Shown here: piece after piece, positions 6,606 to 7,262 of the stretch
Layout of the letters: the number at the start of each line of letters is the position of its first letter
How positions within the stretch are numbered: position 1 is the first letter of the stretch
Origin: Limousia pullorum
GTDB lineage: Bacteria > Bacillota > Clostridia > Oscillospirales > Acutalibacteraceae
NCBI GenBank assembly: GCA_018714545.1
Contig: DVNG01000013.1
Coordinates: forward strand, 1 to 7,262
Direction: 5' to 3'
DNA: 7,262 nt
Position numbers and translations under genes: made by a program
Notes under the pieces: model-generated
The model's database searches: none
What the model saw: only the letters and a program-made list of their open reading frames with translations
Told to the model about the DNA's origin: nothing

Positions 6606-6761
6606 CCGCCATGCTTAACTTTCATATGACGGTTAGGTTCTGCACATGGCGGGCGAGTCTTTTATTTCCGCCTTGCAAGACTTCCTTTGGGAAATAAAGT
6701 TCATTTCAAGGCGGGCGAGACCTTTTCCGCAATCTTTGGAATGGCTCGCTCTTGGTTAAGT
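6606..6761 (-). repeat. Structured repeat, copy 2: leader plus two tandem CTCGCCCG hairpin units
   Basis: Read on the minus strand, the leader (6761-6722) is followed by two hairpin units whose CTCGCCCG feet begin 62 bp apart (6719 and 6657). Unit 2b has lower stem 6668-6675 with 6707-6714 (CCGCCTTG/CAAGGCGG). Unit 2a has 6606-6613 with 6645-6652 (CCGCCATG/CATGGCGG) and an upper stem of 6 bp around TCATATGA. Read on the plus strand, i.e. along the birA transcript, each hairpin is followed by GGCGAG and then CTTTT, so the units could also act as weak terminators. The array begins about 24 nt after the birA stop. Confidence 0.85.
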
Positions 6762-6784
6762 TTGATTTTGAATATTATAATTTT

Positions 6785-6824
6785 ACAACCATGGTTATCT
6801 TTTTGTGACCATGGTTGTTTTTTT
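6785..6824 (+). terminator. Rho-independent terminator of the coaX-birA operon
   Basis: A perfect 11-bp stem (6785-6795 with 6808-6818, containing CCATGG) encloses a 12-nt loop and is followed by seven T on the plus strand. It lies about 200 nt beyond the birA stop, with hairpin array 2 in between, so the array would be part of the birA 3' untranslated region. Confidence 0.85.
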
Positions 6825-6895
6825 ATTCCTTTATAGAATTATCTGTCGTAGGTGCGGATTGTGTTTTACTTTTATTAAACATCATAATAAAAATA

Positions 6896-6925
6896 GCTAT
6901 GCCACAAACTTAAATGTGACATAGC
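6896..6925 (-). terminator. Probable purL terminator, minus strand
   Basis: A stem (GCTATG 6896-6901 with CATAGC 6920-6925, one C-A mismatch, then CACA/TGTG) encloses an 8-nt loop. On the minus strand it is followed by TATTTTTATT. It lies about 200 nt past the purL stop, with hairpin array 3 in between, mirroring the arrangement after birA. Its inner arm also overlaps the leader-like AGCCA (6923-6927) of array 3. Confidence 0.65.
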
Positions 6926-7124
6926 CACTGTAATTTCTAAAACCAACGTCTCGCCCGACGTGTGCAGAAGTTGCTTTCATAGAAAAACCTTTGCACGTCG
7001 GAACTAAAAAACTCGCCCGACCTGTGCAGAACCTAAAGATTAGATTAACCCATGCAGGTCGGAAGCAAAAGTCTCGCCCGACGGAAAACGGGAGCTTATT
7101 TACAGCTGTGCTTTTCCCCGTCGG
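6923..7124 (+). repeat. Structured repeat, copy 3: leader-like sequence plus three tandem CTCGCCCG hairpin units
   Basis: CTCGCCCG begins at 6950, 7012 and 7073, a period of 62 and 61 bp. Lower stems: 3a 6955-6962 with 6994-7001 (CCGACGTG/CACGTCGG), 3b 7017-7024 with 7055-7062 (CCGACCTG/CAGGTCGG), 3c 7078-7084 with 7118-7124 (CCGACGG/CCGTCGG). Units 3a and 3b have TGCAGAA directly after the left arm, as in unit 2a. The A-rich spacers between units are alike (GGAACTAAAAA, GGAAGCAAAA). AGCCA at 6923 is 27 nt before the first CTCGCCCG, exactly as in copies 1 and 2. The right arm of unit 3c touches the purL stop codon. No protein is encoded here that I would accept. Confidence 0.85.
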
Positions 7125-7262
7125 TTATAAAAAATACTTGACGCCGGACTCGAAGATTTTCTGGTCTTTTTCGAATGGTACGTTTGCGTAAAGGTTTTCG
7201 CCCTTTCTTTCGCTGTGTCCCATCTTGCCTAAAACTCTTCCGTCAGGGCTTGTGATACCCTC
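7125..7262 (-). CDS. purL: Phosphoribosylformylglycinamidine synthase (PurL), C-terminal 45 residues, partial
   Basis: The frame enters from the right edge and ends at TAA (7125-7127). EGITSPDGRVLGKMGHSER, then NLY-NVP and IFESGVKYFL, is the C-terminus of the glutamine amidotransferase domain of the long, fused FGAM synthase (usually about 1,200-1,300 residues). The GHSER segment contains the His and Glu expected for the Cys-His-Glu triad that releases ammonia from glutamine. The enzyme catalyses the fourth step of purine synthesis, FGAR to FGAM, in the cytoplasm. A separate PurQ subunit is the alternative, but PurQ more often reads MPHPER here. Hairpin array 3 begins immediately after the stop codon. 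Confidence 0.85.
   Translation of the reverse strand, partial: EGITSPDGRVLGKMGHSERKGENLYANVPFEKDQKIFESGVKYFL

Noticed and set aside
6950..7124. CRISPR array
   Set aside because: There are only three units, the constant parts are short, and the variable parts are internally complementary stems rather than unrelated spacers. No cas gene is visible.
6606..7124. Integron attC cassette array
   Set aside because: The hairpins are attC-like in outline, but I see no GTTRRRY/RYYYAAC core pair at the stem feet, no cassette genes between units, and no integrase.
6991..7191. Plus-strand 66-residue open frame across the hairpin array and the purL end
   Set aside because: It runs through inverted repeats and antisense to the clear PurL C-terminus, and its composition follows the repeats. 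It is an accidental frame.

Overview
The window looks like chromosome from a gut-type Clostridia species, probably in or near the Oscillospirales. The signs are moderately AT-rich DNA, a type III pantothenate kinase, an ECF-transporter S component, a two-domain BirA, a long-form-type PurL C-terminus, FkbM and YdhF-like proteins of clostridial character, and hairpin-rich intergenic DNA. This placement is inference from protein character; there is no rRNA gene or other phylogenetic marker.

Layout. Bases 1-480 hold a minus-strand remnant of a secreted F5/8 type C (discoidin-like) protein, with a minus-strand terminator beyond it. Bases 505-2524 are a minus-strand operon: a YdhF-like aldo/keto reductase, a 44-residue single-pass membrane protein, and a DUF1624/HGSNAT-type membrane acyltransferase, ending in a terminator. 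A divergent promoter region (about 2470-2608) separates it from a plus-strand FkbM-family methyltransferase. Bases 3701-4163 are non-coding and contain two inverted copies of a small palindrome (CGGGCG...CGCCCCTACG) and one copy of a second structured repeat. Bases 4164-6582 are a tight plus-strand operon coaX - ECF S component - birA, which joins CoA synthesis, probable vitamin uptake (pantothenate is the natural guess) and biotin-protein ligation. Bases 6583-7124 are a non-coding convergent region with two tandem hairpin arrays and two terminators. From 7125 to the right edge is the C-terminus of PurL on the minus strand.

The most unusual content is a family of hairpin units with a constant foot (CTCGCCCG), an 8-bp stem (7 bp in one unit) that varies from copy to copy but stays complementary, and a constant A-rich spacer. 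Six units occur in three places: one upstream of coaX, two after birA, three after purL. In both tandem arrays the units repeat every 61-62 bp. All three places share an AGCCA leader exactly 27 nt from the first CTCGCCCG. The coaX operon is bracketed by inverted copies of a 102-bp version (85/102 identical by hand count). I do not recognise this family. CoaX also has Cys where the family normally has Asp in its D-x-G-T-A-T-T motif.
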